Assembly (NCBI GenBank): GCA_029881015.1
Contig: JAOUNK010000085.1
Span: 1-10,376, forward strand
Source: Gammaproteobacteria bacterium
Lineage (GTDB): Bacteria > Pseudomonadota > Gammaproteobacteria > Steroidobacterales > Woeseiaceae
Length of the DNA stretch: 10,376 bases
Direction of reading: 5' to 3'
Part shown: in pieces, positions 1 to 7,000 of the stretch
Layout: every line of letters starts with the position of its first letter
Numbering within the stretch: position 1 is the stretch's first letter
Translations under genes and position numbers: made by a program
The notes under the pieces: generated by a model
Databases searched by the model: none
Seen by the model: only the letters and a program-made list of their open reading frames with translations
Told to the model about the DNA's origin: nothing

Positions 1-109
1 AGAGGTTATCCAGCGTAATAACGCTTTCACCGGCGTGGCCCAGTTGCCGGACGACATGGCTGCCGATGTACCCGGCTCCGCCGGTGACCAGTATCTGTTT
101 GTTTTTCAT
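1..109 (-). CDS. galE: UDP-glucose 4-epimerase, N-terminal 36 codons only (runs off the left edge)
   Basis: Reading the minus strand from the ATG at 109-107 gives MKNKQILVTGGAGYIGSHVV and then a continuous frame ending in ITLDNL at the window edge. The TGGAGYIGSH stretch is the GxxGxxG nucleotide-binding loop of an extended short-chain dehydrogenase/reductase, and the DNL that ends the second strand is typical of GalE. The family interconverts UDP-glucose and UDP-galactose in the cytoplasm using bound NAD, feeding surface polysaccharide and galactose metabolism. The catalytic Tyr-x-x-x-Lys lies outside the window, so another UDP-sugar epimerase or dehydratase of the same superfamily cannot be excluded. 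No clear Shine-Dalgarno precedes the ATG; the upstream bases are AT-rich. The gene is divergent from the protease gene on its right. Confidence 0.85.
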   Translation of the reverse strand, partial: MKNKQILVTGGAGYIGSHVVRQLGHAGESVITLDNL

Positions 110-212
110 ATATTTATTCAATCTGTTATGTGGTTTTCGAAGAAAATGTGAATCATGTGCGCGTGCGGGAGACCAAGTTTATCAATACTGGTGCGAGGAA
201 TGGCGAACGAAA

Positions 213-232
213 GTCGCACTGCACAGTGTGAC
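213..232. repeat. Imperfect 20-bp palindrome in the galE/protease divergent region
   Basis: The arms GTCGCACTG (213-221) and CAGTGTGAC (224-232) are reverse complements except for one G/T position, with CA in the centre. It lies about 100 bp from the galE start and 130 bp from the protease start, a possible position for a shared operator. It could equally be a short hairpin or chance. No regulator can be named from the sequence. Confidence 0.35.
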
Positions 233-344
233 CGGGAATACGAGCTGTCGCCAAAAACACACACCTTGAGTTATGTTGCCGTTCAGAATTAGTAGTTACC
301 ATCGGAACCAGGCACTGATACCGCGTATTAACTCATGCTTTGCG

Positions 345-350
345 AAGGGA
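345..350 (+). promoter_or_regulatory. Likely ribosome-binding site for the lipoprotein protease (supports the start at 363)
   Basis: AAGGGA lies 12 nt before the ATG at 363. The spacing is slightly long, but this is the best purine-rich match near a start that immediately precedes a full lipoprotein signal peptide. The earlier in-frame ATG at 273 has only a weak GAG before it. Confidence 0.4.
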
Positions 351-362
351 CGCCTAGCCAAA

Positions 363-2708
363 ATGACTGCCACTACCGGACCGACCGCGACATTGCTCTC
401 TGTCTCGTTGCTTGCGCTGGCTGCATGCACAAGCGGAGGGTCGGATGCGGGCGGCGGCACGCCGACAAACCGGGCCCCAACAGCGAATGCCGGTCCTCCA
501 CAGACAGTCAATGAATTCAGCACGGTAACGCTCGATGGCAGCGGGTCGTCGGATCCCGACCCGGGTACCACGTTGTCGTACAGCTGGACGCAGCAGTCGG
601 GCGTGAGCGTAACGCTGTCAAACGCAAATGTCGCCGCGCCGTCGTTTGACGCACCCGACGTTACGGCGGTCAACTCGCCGGAAGTCCTGAGATTCCAGTT
701 GACGGTCAGCGATGGCTCGTTGAGCAACAGCGCGACGGTGGATATCACGGTTGAAGACAACGGCCAGGGCATCAACAGCCCGCCGACAGCCGATGCCGGC
801 GCCGACCAGTCCGTGCTGGAACTGGTGACGGTCAACCTGGACGGCACGGGATCCTCGGACCCGGATCCCGGCGACTCTCTCAGCTATTCCTGGGTGCAGA
901 CGGGCGGCCCCAACGCGGGTCTGACGGGTGCCAATACGGCCCAGCCCGGTTTCACGTCGCCCGACGTAATGGCCGGCAGCCCGGTGACGCTGACCTTCGA
1001 GTTGACAGTCAGTGACGGTACCGATAATGCCACCGACACGGTCGACGTGGTTGTATCCGAAGCGACGGCGCTGGTTACCGTGGCGGGCAGGCTCCAGTAT
1101 GAATTCGTGCCACCCAACCCCAGTTGCCGCGGCCTGAATTTCACTGCGACCGAGGCCAGGCCCACCCGCGGCGTTACGGTGCAGCTCGTCGATGGCAACG
1201 ACGACACCAACGTCCTGGGTACGACCACGACCGATGCGAACGGCAACTACTCGTTCAGCGACGTCGCCGCCAACACCGAGGTTCGAATTCGCGTTCGCGC
1301 GGAACTAAAGCGCGCGGGCGCCCCGGGCTGGGATGTTGAGGTCAGGGACAACGTCGATACGTCGGGCAGTCCGCCACCACTCGCACAGCGGCCTCTGTAC
1401 GTTGTGCAATGGGCATCGTTCAATACCGGCGGTATCGATGTGCTCGATGCCGACTTCACGGCGACGACGGGCTGGGACGGCACATCGTACACGGGCACGC
1501 GCGCGGCGGCTCCGCTCGCCATTCTCGATCAGATCTACACCGGCATGCAGGCGATAGTTGAAGAGCGGGCCACCCAGGTGTTCCCGCCGCTCGACGTTTT
1601 CTGGAGCGTCAACAACACGCTGACGAGTCCTGCCGACATCGATGCCGGTGAACTGACCGCCTCGTTCTACCTAGGTGACATCGATTCGCTGTTCCTGCTG
1701 GGTGACGCCAGCGTGGATACCGAGGAGTTTGACGACCACGTGACGATGCACGAGTGGGGTCACTATTTCGAGGATAATTTCTCCCGTTCCGACTCCATCG
1801 GTGGGCCGCATACGATTGGGCAAAGCCTCGACGCACGTCTTGCATTCGGCGAAGGCTTTGCAACCGCCTGGGCGGCGATCCTGCTCGAGGAGCAGCAATA
1901 CTGCGACACGTCGTCGCCCGTGAACCTGAGCGGCTTCGGTCTTAGCACGGAATTTGAAAATCGCGGCGCGCAGGGCTGGATGAACGAAATGTCGGTGGCG
2001 ACGCTCATCTATGATCTCTGGGACCCGAACAATGACGGCGCCGATACGGGCTCCATCGGGTTCGGGCCGATTCTCGACGTCATGATGGGACCGCAGGCGG
2101 AGACGAACGCTTTGACGACCCTGTTCTCGTTCGCGGCGGAACTGCAAGGCAGACTGACTGGCACGGACCTCGCGCTACTCAACGCGTTGCTCGACAGCGA
2201 GAATGTCGAACGTACGACCAACGATATCTGGGGTACCACACAGAACCTGATCCTGACGGCACCCAACCAGGGCCGCGATGTCCTGCCGCTGTATACGGAT
2301 CTGCCAACCAATGGCACGATCAATATCTGCACGAACAGCGACTACGACCTGGGACGCGACGGCAACAAGCTTGCAGAGCATCGGTATATGCGCTTCGTAA
2401 CGACGACCTCGTCGGCTTACGACATTACGGTGACAACAACGACGCCGACGCCACCAACCAGCGATCCACCGCCAACACCACCGGACGAAATTCGCGACCA
2501 GAGTGATCCGGACATATTCATCTGGCGACGCGGTGCCCTCGTGGCGCTGGGCAATAGCGGCGACGACAACTCCGAGGTCCTTACGACGCAGATACTGCCG
2601 GCGGACACCTACTCGGTGTCGCTGCAGGAATGGCGGTACGAAGATGAAAGTGCCTCGAGCGACTTCCCCGACCAGATCTGTTTCGACGTGACAGTCGCTC
2701 CAAACTAG
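363..2708 (+). CDS. Lipoprotein zinc metalloprotease with two PKD domains and a C-terminal PPC-like domain
   Basis: Starting at 363 the product is 781 residues. It opens with a lipoprotein signal: a hydrophobic stretch ends in LALAAC with Cys22 as the lipid site, followed by Thr, so outer-membrane sorting is expected. A Gly/Ser linker leads to two PKD-like beta domains (about 36-131 and 139-232), both carrying the GSGSSDPDPG / GTGSSDPDPG loop and LTVSDG strand. A carboxypeptidase-regulatory or Cna-B-like beta domain follows (about 237-315). The catalytic core contains HEWGH at 463-467, an HExxH zinc motif, and GEGFATAWA with Glu497, 30 residues after the second His, a good candidate for the third ligand of a gluzincin-type enzyme. 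Residues about 660-781 resemble a pre-peptidase C-terminal domain with a Thr/Pro-rich insert. Four further cysteines could form disulfides outside the cytoplasm. An alternative start at 273 adds 30 residues and would bury the signal, so I reject it. The exact peptidase family and substrate are unknown. Confidence 0.85.
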   Translation: MTATTGPTATLLSVSLLALAACTSGGSDAGGGTPTNRAPTANAGPPQTVNEFSTVTLDGSGSSDPDPGTTLSYSWTQQSGVSVTLSNANVAAPSFDAPDVTAVNSPEVLRFQLTVSDGSLSNSATVDITVEDNGQGINSPPTADAGADQSVLELVTVNLDGTGSSDPDPGDSLSYSWVQTGGPNAGLTGANTAQPGFTSPDVMAGSPVTLTFELTVSDGTDNATDTVDVVVSEATALVTVAGRLQYEFVPPNPSCRGLNFTATEARPTRGVTVQLVDGNDDTNVLGTTTTDANGNYSFSDVAANTEVRIRVRAELKRAGAPGWDVEVRDNVDTSGSPPPLAQRPLYVVQWASFNTGGIDVLDADFTATTGWDGTSYTGTRAAAPLAILDQIYTGMQAIVEERATQVFPPLDVFWSVNNTLTSPADIDAGELTASFYLGDIDSLFLLGDASVDTEEFDDHVTMHEWGHYFEDNFSRSDSIGGPHTIGQSLDARLAFGEGFATAWAAILLEEQQYCDTSSPVNLSGFGLSTEFENRGAQGWMNEMSVATLIYDLWDPNNDGADTGSIGFGPILDVMMGPQAETNALTTLFSFAAELQGRLTGTDLALLNALLDSENVERTTNDIWGTTQNLILTAPNQGRDVLPLYTDLPTNGTINICTNSDYDLGRDGNKLAEHRYMRFVTTTSSAYDITVTTTTPTPPTSDPPPTPPDEIRDQSDPDIFIWRRGALVALGNSGDDNSEVLTTQILPADTYSVSLQEWRYEDESASSDFPDQICFDVTVAPN

Positions 2709-2718
2709 AGGTTAAGAG

Positions 2719-3297
2719 ATGGTGATCAATATGCGAGAAATGAATGCATTTCCTCTGGTGGCGCTTCTGCTGCTTGCGGCATGCGGTCAAGACGCCGCGC
2801 CAACAGCGGTTGAAGTCGTTGCGGCGGAGAAGGCCGAGCAGGTTTCCGGAAAACCCGCGGCCGAATTCGATGGAACAGTGTCGAAAGTTGGCTCGCCGTT
2901 CAGTATCAGTTACAAGATTATCGGGACACCGGTCGTTGGCAGCCCTTTGGCCGTGCAGCTGCGTGTCTCGTCCTCGCTGCCGGTGCAGCAGGCGGAAATC
3001 AGCTACAGCATTCCGGACGACTCCTCGATGGTATTGCACGAAGCACAGCCGCAATCAGTCGCTGCGGAGTTTGCGGACAACGAGCGCTCGCTGGACCAGC
3101 GCGTCACGATCGTGCCGATGCGCGAAGGACGTATCTACCTGAATGTAGCGGCTTCGGCGCAGGCAGCGGACGGCCGCACGATGACGATGATGGCAATACC
3201 TATCCAGGTAGGTCAGGGCGGCCGACGGCTGCAGGAAGAGGGCGAACTGGCGACCGACGAGGATGGCGAGGCCATCCGGGTGCTGACCAGCGAATAG
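2719..3297 (+). CDS. Small lipoprotein of unknown function, partner of the metalloprotease gene
   Basis: The product is 192 residues. A short charged N-terminus and the hydrophobic run VALLLLAAC place the lipid-modified Cys at 22; the next residue is Gly, consistent with outer-membrane sorting. The start at 2719 is supported by GAGG at 2708-2711, 7 nt upstream, which overlaps the end of the protease gene; ATGs at 2731 and 2740 are possible but would shorten the signal. After a low-complexity Ala/Glu linker, residues about 50-165 alternate hydrophobic and polar residues like an immunoglobulin-type beta sandwich, and the last 25 or so residues form an acidic tail. I see no catalytic motif and do not recognise the family. 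The 10-bp gap to the protease gene implies co-transcription, so it may be an accessory, inhibitor, anchor or substrate of that protease. The role is inferred from context only. Confidence 0.8.
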   Translation: MVINMREMNAFPLVALLLLAACGQDAAPTAVEVVAAEKAEQVSGKPAAEFDGTVSKVGSPFSISYKIIGTPVVGSPLAVQLRVSSSLPVQQAEISYSIPDDSSMVLHEAQPQSVAAEFADNERSLDQRVTIVPMREGRIYLNVAASAQAADGRTMTMMAIPIQVGQGGRRLQEEGELATDEDGEAIRVLTSE

Positions 3298-3309
3298 ACC
3301 CCCCCAAAA

Positions 3310-3323
3310 GGGAAAATTTTCCC
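3310..3323. repeat. Perfect 14-bp palindrome GGGAAAATTTTCCC
   Basis: It starts 13 bp after the lipoprotein stop codon. The A4T4 centre is an intrinsically bent A-tract-like sequence. It is followed by AAAATAA, not a T run, so it is a poor intrinsic terminator on the plus strand. It is the first of three consecutive inverted repeats before the c-di-GMP gene. Confidence 0.5.
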
Positions 3324-3331
3324 AAAATAAT

Positions 3332-3345
3332 ATCCAAAATTGGAT
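3332..3345. repeat. Inverted repeat ATCCAA-AA-TTGGAT
   Basis: Perfect 6-bp arms are separated by two A residues. It is the second member of the inverted-repeat cluster and part of an AT-rich stretch in which CCAAAA occurs three times (3304, 3322 and 3334). It could be a regulator site, or chance in AT-rich DNA. Confidence 0.35.
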
Positions 3346-3347
3346 TC

Positions 3348-3366
3348 GCATCACAGTCTGTGATGC
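3348..3366. promoter_or_regulatory. Candidate operator: 19-bp palindrome GCATCACAG-T-CTGTGATGC
   Basis: The 9-bp arms are perfect reverse complements around a single T, 48 bp upstream of the c-di-GMP gene start. Length, symmetry and position suit a dimeric transcription factor site near the promoter. The half-sites are in the opposite order to a CRP site (TCACA first, TGTGA second), so I do not call it CRP. A one-base loop makes a functional hairpin less likely than a protein-binding site. The cognate regulator is not identifiable here. Confidence 0.45.
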
Positions 3367-3399
3367 CTGTCGTACTTTAGAGTATTAGGCCAGAATCAT

Positions 3400-3405
3400 G
3401 GAAGA
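3400..3405 (+). promoter_or_regulatory. Ribosome-binding site for the c-di-GMP gene
   Basis: GGAAGA lies 8 nt before the ATG at 3414 and decides that start. Its first G is also the last base of an out-of-frame ATG at 3398-3400, which opens an 18-codon frame ending at 3454. Confidence 0.55.
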
Positions 3406-3413
3406 ACTGGCCA

Positions 3414-6400
3414 ATGTACGGCGACTTAAGGGAAAAAATAAAGGCGGCAACTGAAGAGTCCGGGCTGACGAAACCCGACTTCATCGCCTTGCTTAAGTTG
3501 ATCGACGCGCATTATGACAAAATGGAAGCGACGATCACGCAGTCGTTCCAGACACAAACGCAAACACCGATCGAAGCTATTTTTGACAACGTCACCGATG
3601 CGCTGCTGTCTGTCGGCAGCGATGGCATGATTCGCAACTGCAACAAGGTCTGTTCACGCTATTTCGGCCGGTCGCGCCGCGAACTATTGGGCGCTTCACT
3701 CGATACGGTACTGCCGGACTCGCGTGGCTTTTCCCCCGAGGAGTACCTCGCTCCATTTATATCGAGCCTCGAAGACACAAGTCTCGAACTGCCTGGCGGT
3801 GAAGTCATTGCCCAGCGGGATGGTGGCGAGACCTTCCATGCCGAAATCAATGCCAGCGTGCTCGAGACCGTCGGTGGCAACTTGTTTGTCATCAGCCTGC
3901 GCGACGTCACCGAACGCATCCGCGCCGACATCGCACTCCGCGAAAACGAAGAACGCTACCGCGCGCTCGTGGAGAATGCGCCTGAAGCGATCATCGTCTT
4001 CGATATCGATAACAATCGCTTTGTCGATGCGAATGACAAAGCCTGCACGCTGTTCAATCTGTCTCGCTCGCGCTTGCTGACGATCGGTCCGGAAGCTATC
4101 AGCCCGGCCACGCAACCTGACGGTACGCCGTCATTCGGTGTAAGGCGTGGATTCGTCGACGCGGCACTGGATGGCGGGCACCCGACGTTTGAATGGATGC
4201 ACCAGGACTCCGGCGGGCGCCGCATTCCCTGTGAGGTCCGCTTTAGCAAACTGCCGTCTGTCGATCGACGTTTGCTGCGGGTCAGCATTACCGACATCGA
4301 AGACCGCAAGCGGACGGAAGCGCTGGCGCATGCGCAGAACAAGATCCTCGAAATGATCGCTGCGAGCTCACCGCATGAGCGCACAATGCGCTCCATCTGC
4401 CGATTTACCGAGAAAATCGGCGCGGGGTTCAAAGCCGCGATCATGGACCTCGACGCGAAGACCCGGACACTGTCCGTCGAACAGGCGCCCAGTCTGCCCG
4501 ACGAACTCAAGCTGCGACTCGAGTATGTCGATGTCGCTGCCGACAGCCTGACCTGCGGTTCGGCCGTGTATCACATGCAGGATCGCATCACGACGAACAT
4601 CAGCACCGATCCGGGTTGGAAGGGCGCCAAGCGGGAGGCCGCCGAGTGCAATCTGCGGGCCGTTTGGTCATTCCTGATCTTCGGTGCGGCAGGACGAGTG
4701 GTCGGAACGCTGGATGTCTACACAAACGAGACTCGTGCGCCCACCACCGACGAGATAGACAAGCTTGGTCGAATGGCACGTCTTGCCGGGATTGCCATCA
4801 GGCGTCAACTCGACGAACAACAACTCCGCACGAGCGAAGCTCGCTACCGTGGACTCTTCGAAAACGTGGTCGATGGTGTATACATTGCCTCGCGCGACGG
4901 CGAGATCATTACGGTCAATCCGGCCCTGGCCGAGATGCTGGGCTATGACGATGTTGACGACCTGAAAGCCGTGGGCCGCACCCCTGTCCTGTATGTGAAC
5001 CCTATCGATCGCGAACGCGTATTCGCGCGCCTCGAGGCAGAGGGCATTGTGAAGAATTTCGAGTATCGCTTGCGGCGCAAGGACGGATCGGAAGTCGTCG
5101 TGCTCGAAAACTCGCGCGCGATCTATGACGCTGAGAACAACATCGTCGCGCATGAGGGCACAATTACCGACATCACAGATCGTAAACGAGCGGAGACCCG
5201 CGTGTTCGAGGAAAAGGAACGTGCGCAGATCACGCTGCAGTCAATCGGTGACGGTGTGATTACCACGGATGCGGACGGTATCGTCGACTATATCAATCCG
5301 GTCGCACAGGACCTCACCGGCTGGGATATGCGCGGGGCCAGGGGAACGCCTGTTTCCGACCTGATGATGATCGTGAACGAACATACCCGGGCGACCTGTG
5401 AGAACCCGGTCGTGCGCTGCCTCAGGGAAGGTCGAACGATCACCTTGCCGGAGAACTCGATCCTGATTACGAAGAACGGCGACGAGATTCCAATTCAGGA
5501 CTCGGCTGCGCCTATTCGCGATCGCATCGGCAACATTATCGGCTCGGTCATGGTGTTCCATGACGTGAGCAGGGAATCGCGCGTCTTCCGGCAGCTGAGC
5601 TACCAGGCATCGCACGACACGCTCACCGGATTGATCAATCGTCGCGAATTCGAGAACCGTATCGCCACGGCACTCGAAGGTATCCGAAGCAATACCGAGG
5701 AATCGCATGCATTGCTCTATATCGACCTGGACCAGTTCAAGGTCGTCAACGACACGTTCGGTCATACCGCGGGCGACGCATTGCTCCGCCAGTTGTCGGA
5801 ACAGATACAGGCGAAGATTCGTTCGACCGACGTTATTGCCAGGCTTGGCGGGGACGAATTCGGTGTCCTGATGGAACGCTGCAGCCGGGAACGCGCAATT
5901 GAGGTGGCAGAGGATATTCGTGGCTCAATCGAGGGCTACCGCTTCGAATGGCAGGATTCGTTTACGACAATCCGATGCTCCATAGGTGTCGTACAGGTTA
6001 CCAGCGAGAACACCGACGTTGCCGGGCTTATGAGCGCTGCGGACGTCGCGTGCTACTCGGCCAAGGATATGGGGCGCAACCAGGTTCACTTCTACCGGGA
6101 CTGCGACGCATCGATGCGCCACGAAGAGATGAAGTGGGTCTCCAGGATTACGAGTGCCGTAGAAGAAGACCGGCTCGAGCTGTTCTTCCAGCCGATCATC
6201 GGTATCGGCCGGGAGAATGGGGATCGTTGCGGGCACTACGAGCTGCTGCTGCGCATGCGTGACGAGGACGGCAACCTCGTGGGGCCGGACCAGTTTATTC
6301 CGGCGGCTGAGCGCTACAACCTGATGTCGACGCTTGACCGCTGGGTCATTCACGAGGCGCTGACGGAACTGGCGGATCGCGGTGACCACAAGCATGCAAG

Positions 6401-6917
6401 GTACACGCTTGCCATCAACCTTTCGGGCACATCTCTCAGCGAGGATCGTTTTCTCGATTTCGTGATCGATGAGCTCAAGAAGCAAAAACTTCCGCGCGGC
6501 GCGATCTGCTTCGAGATCACCGAGACGGCGGCCATTTCCAATCTCGCGCGCGTCGTGCATTTCATGCAGACGCTCAAGAACCTGGGCTGCAAGTTCTCTC
6601 TGGATGATTTCGGCAGCGGCCTGTCGTCCTTTACGTATCTCAAGAACCTGCCGGTCGACTACCTCAAGATCGATGGCCAGTTCATCAGCAACGTTGCCGA
6701 AGATACCGTCGATGAGAGCATGGTCAAGGCCATTCACGAAGTCGGAAGTGCAATGGGAATCGAAACCATCGCAGAGCGCGTGGAAACGCGGAAAGTCCTC
6801 GACAAGCTGGGCTCCCTGGGCGTCGAATTTGCGCAGGGATACTATATCGCCCGGCCGGCATCGGTGGCCACCTTCGAGCCCTGGGCCGGCGCGGTGTCCT
6901 CGAAACGCCTCGCCTGA
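3414..6917 (+). CDS. Cyclic-di-GMP diguanylate cyclase/phosphodiesterase, PAS-PAS-GAF-PAS-PAS-GGDEF-EAL
   Basis: The 1167-residue product has no signal peptide or membrane segment, so it is probably a cytoplasmic sensor that makes and/or breaks cyclic di-GMP. Approximate domains: helical N-terminus 1-50; PAS 52-172; PAS 178-302; GAF 310-465; PAS 475-590; PAS 600-725; GGDEF 728-890; EAL 900-1155. PAS and GAF domains usually bind small ligands or cofactors; the ligands here are unknown. The cyclase half has DLDQFKVVND at 771-780 and GGDEF at 812-816. An RSTD inhibitory site lies five residues before GGDEF, so product feedback is expected. In the phosphodiesterase half the signature reads ELLLR (943-947) instead of EALLR, but the other expected residues are present: Asn1002, Glu1037, Asp1064-Asp1065, Lys1085, Glu1121 and Gln1141. 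Both activities are therefore plausible. The start is supported by GGAAGA upstream. The upstream palindrome cluster suggests dedicated transcriptional control. Confidence 0.95.
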   Translation: MYGDLREKIKAATEESGLTKPDFIALLKLIDAHYDKMEATITQSFQTQTQTPIEAIFDNVTDALLSVGSDGMIRNCNKVCSRYFGRSRRELLGASLDTVLPDSRGFSPEEYLAPFISSLEDTSLELPGGEVIAQRDGGETFHAEINASVLETVGGNLFVISLRDVTERIRADIALRENEERYRALVENAPEAIIVFDIDNNRFVDANDKACTLFNLSRSRLLTIGPEAISPATQPDGTPSFGVRRGFVDAALDGGHPTFEWMHQDSGGRRIPCEVRFSKLPSVDRRLLRVSITDIEDRKRTEALAHAQNKILEMIAASSPHERTMRSICRFTEKIGAGFKAAIMDLDAKTRTLSVEQAPSLPDELKLRLEYVDVAADSLTCGSAVYHMQDRITTNISTDPGWKGAKREAAECNLRAVWSFLIFGAAGRVVGTLDVYTNETRAPTTDEIDKLGRMARLAGIAIRRQLDEQQLRTSEARYRGLFENVVDGVYIASRDGEIITVNPALAEMLGYDDVDDLKAVGRTPVLYVNPIDRERVFARLEAEGIVKNFEYRLRRKDGSEVVVLENSRAIYDAENNIVAHEGTITDITDRKRAETRVFEEKERAQITLQSIGDGVITTDADGIVDYINPVAQDLTGWDMRGARGTPVSDLMMIVNEHTRATCENPVVRCLREGRTITLPENSILITKNGDEIPIQDSAAPIRDRIGNIIGSVMVFHDVSRESRVFRQLSYQASHDTLTGLINRREFENRIATALEGIRSNTEESHALLYIDLDQFKVVNDTFGHTAGDALLRQLSEQIQAKIRSTDVIARLGGDEFGVLMERCSRERAIEVAEDIRGSIEGYRFEWQDSFTTIRCSIGVVQVTSENTDVAGLMSAADVACYSAKDMGRNQVHFYRDCDASMRHEEMKWVSRITSAVEEDRLELFFQPIIGIGRENGDRCGHYELLLRMRDEDGNLVGPDQFIPAAERYNLMSTLDRWVIHEALTELADRGDHKHARYTLAINLSGTSLSEDRFLDFVIDELKKQKLPRGAICFEITETAAISNLARVVHFMQTLKNLGCKFSLDDFGSGLSSFTYLKNLPVDYLKIDGQFISNVAEDTVDESMVKAIHEVGSAMGIETIAERVETRKVLDKLGSLGVEFAQGYYIARPASVATFEPWAGAVSSKRLA

Positions 6918-7000
6918 GGCGATTCCGTCCATGCCGCAGGTGGCGTCAGCGCCGGGTTTCGGTACACTGGGCCGTATTCAGGCAGATTGCAGAACAGGGA

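Larger units (their letters stand above)
110..362. other. Divergent intergenic region between galE and the lipoprotein protease gene
   Basis: This 253-bp stretch separates two divergent genes, so it should carry promoters for both. It is more AT-rich at its galE end than the genes around it. I see no convincing sigma-70 promoter pair on either strand. The open frames that cross it have no signal, domain or ribosome-binding support. The only clear structure is the imperfect palindrome at 213-232. An in-frame ATG at 273 would add 30 residues to the protease, but the lipoprotein signal begins at 363, so this part is better read as 5' leader. Confidence 0.5.

Noticed and set aside
123..152. Minus-strand promoter for galE: TTCACA (147-152) with TAACAG (123-128), 18-bp spacer
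   Set aside because: The -35 element matches well, but the -10 matches the consensus at only three of six positions; too weak to list.
66..269. 67-codon plus-strand frame overlapping the galE start
   Set aside because: It overlaps the conserved galE N-terminus on the other strand, has no good ribosome-binding site and shows no family resemblance.
320..385. Partial resemblance to a c-di-GMP (GEMM-I) riboswitch: GGGACGC-CTA-GCC at 347-359 with ACCG further on
   Set aside because: The GGCAAACC half, the GAAA tetraloop stem and the tetraloop-receptor helix are absent, and the motif would extend into the signal-peptide codons. A covariance search (Infernal, RF01051) with no hit would confirm the rejection.
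1671..2147. 158-codon minus-strand frame within the metalloprotease core
   Set aside because: Antisense to the zinc-site region, Arg/His-rich, with no domain and no ribosome-binding support; a shadow frame.
3310..3330. GGGAAAATTTTCCC as an intrinsic terminator for the lipoprotein operon
   Set aside because: The stem would have to open its AT centre to form a loop, leaving only about five pairs, and the following bases are A-rich instead of T-rich.
3351..3364. CRP-type binding site in the 19-bp palindrome
   Set aside because: CRP sites read TGTGA, six bases, TCACA. Here TCACA comes first and TGTGA second with only three bases between, so the geometry does not match.
6906..6921. CGCCT/AGGCG hairpin overlapping the c-di-GMP gene stop codon as a terminator
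   Set aside because: The stem is only five pairs and is not followed by a T run.
5925..6932. 335-codon open frame on the minus strand across the EAL region
   Set aside because: It lies wholly antisense to a well-supported GGDEF-EAL gene, has no recognisable domain, and is the kind of long shadow frame that GC-rich codon bias produces.
6963..6968. TACACT as a -10 element for the amidohydrolase gene
   Set aside because: No acceptable -35 element lies 16-18 bp upstream, so it is not supported as a promoter.
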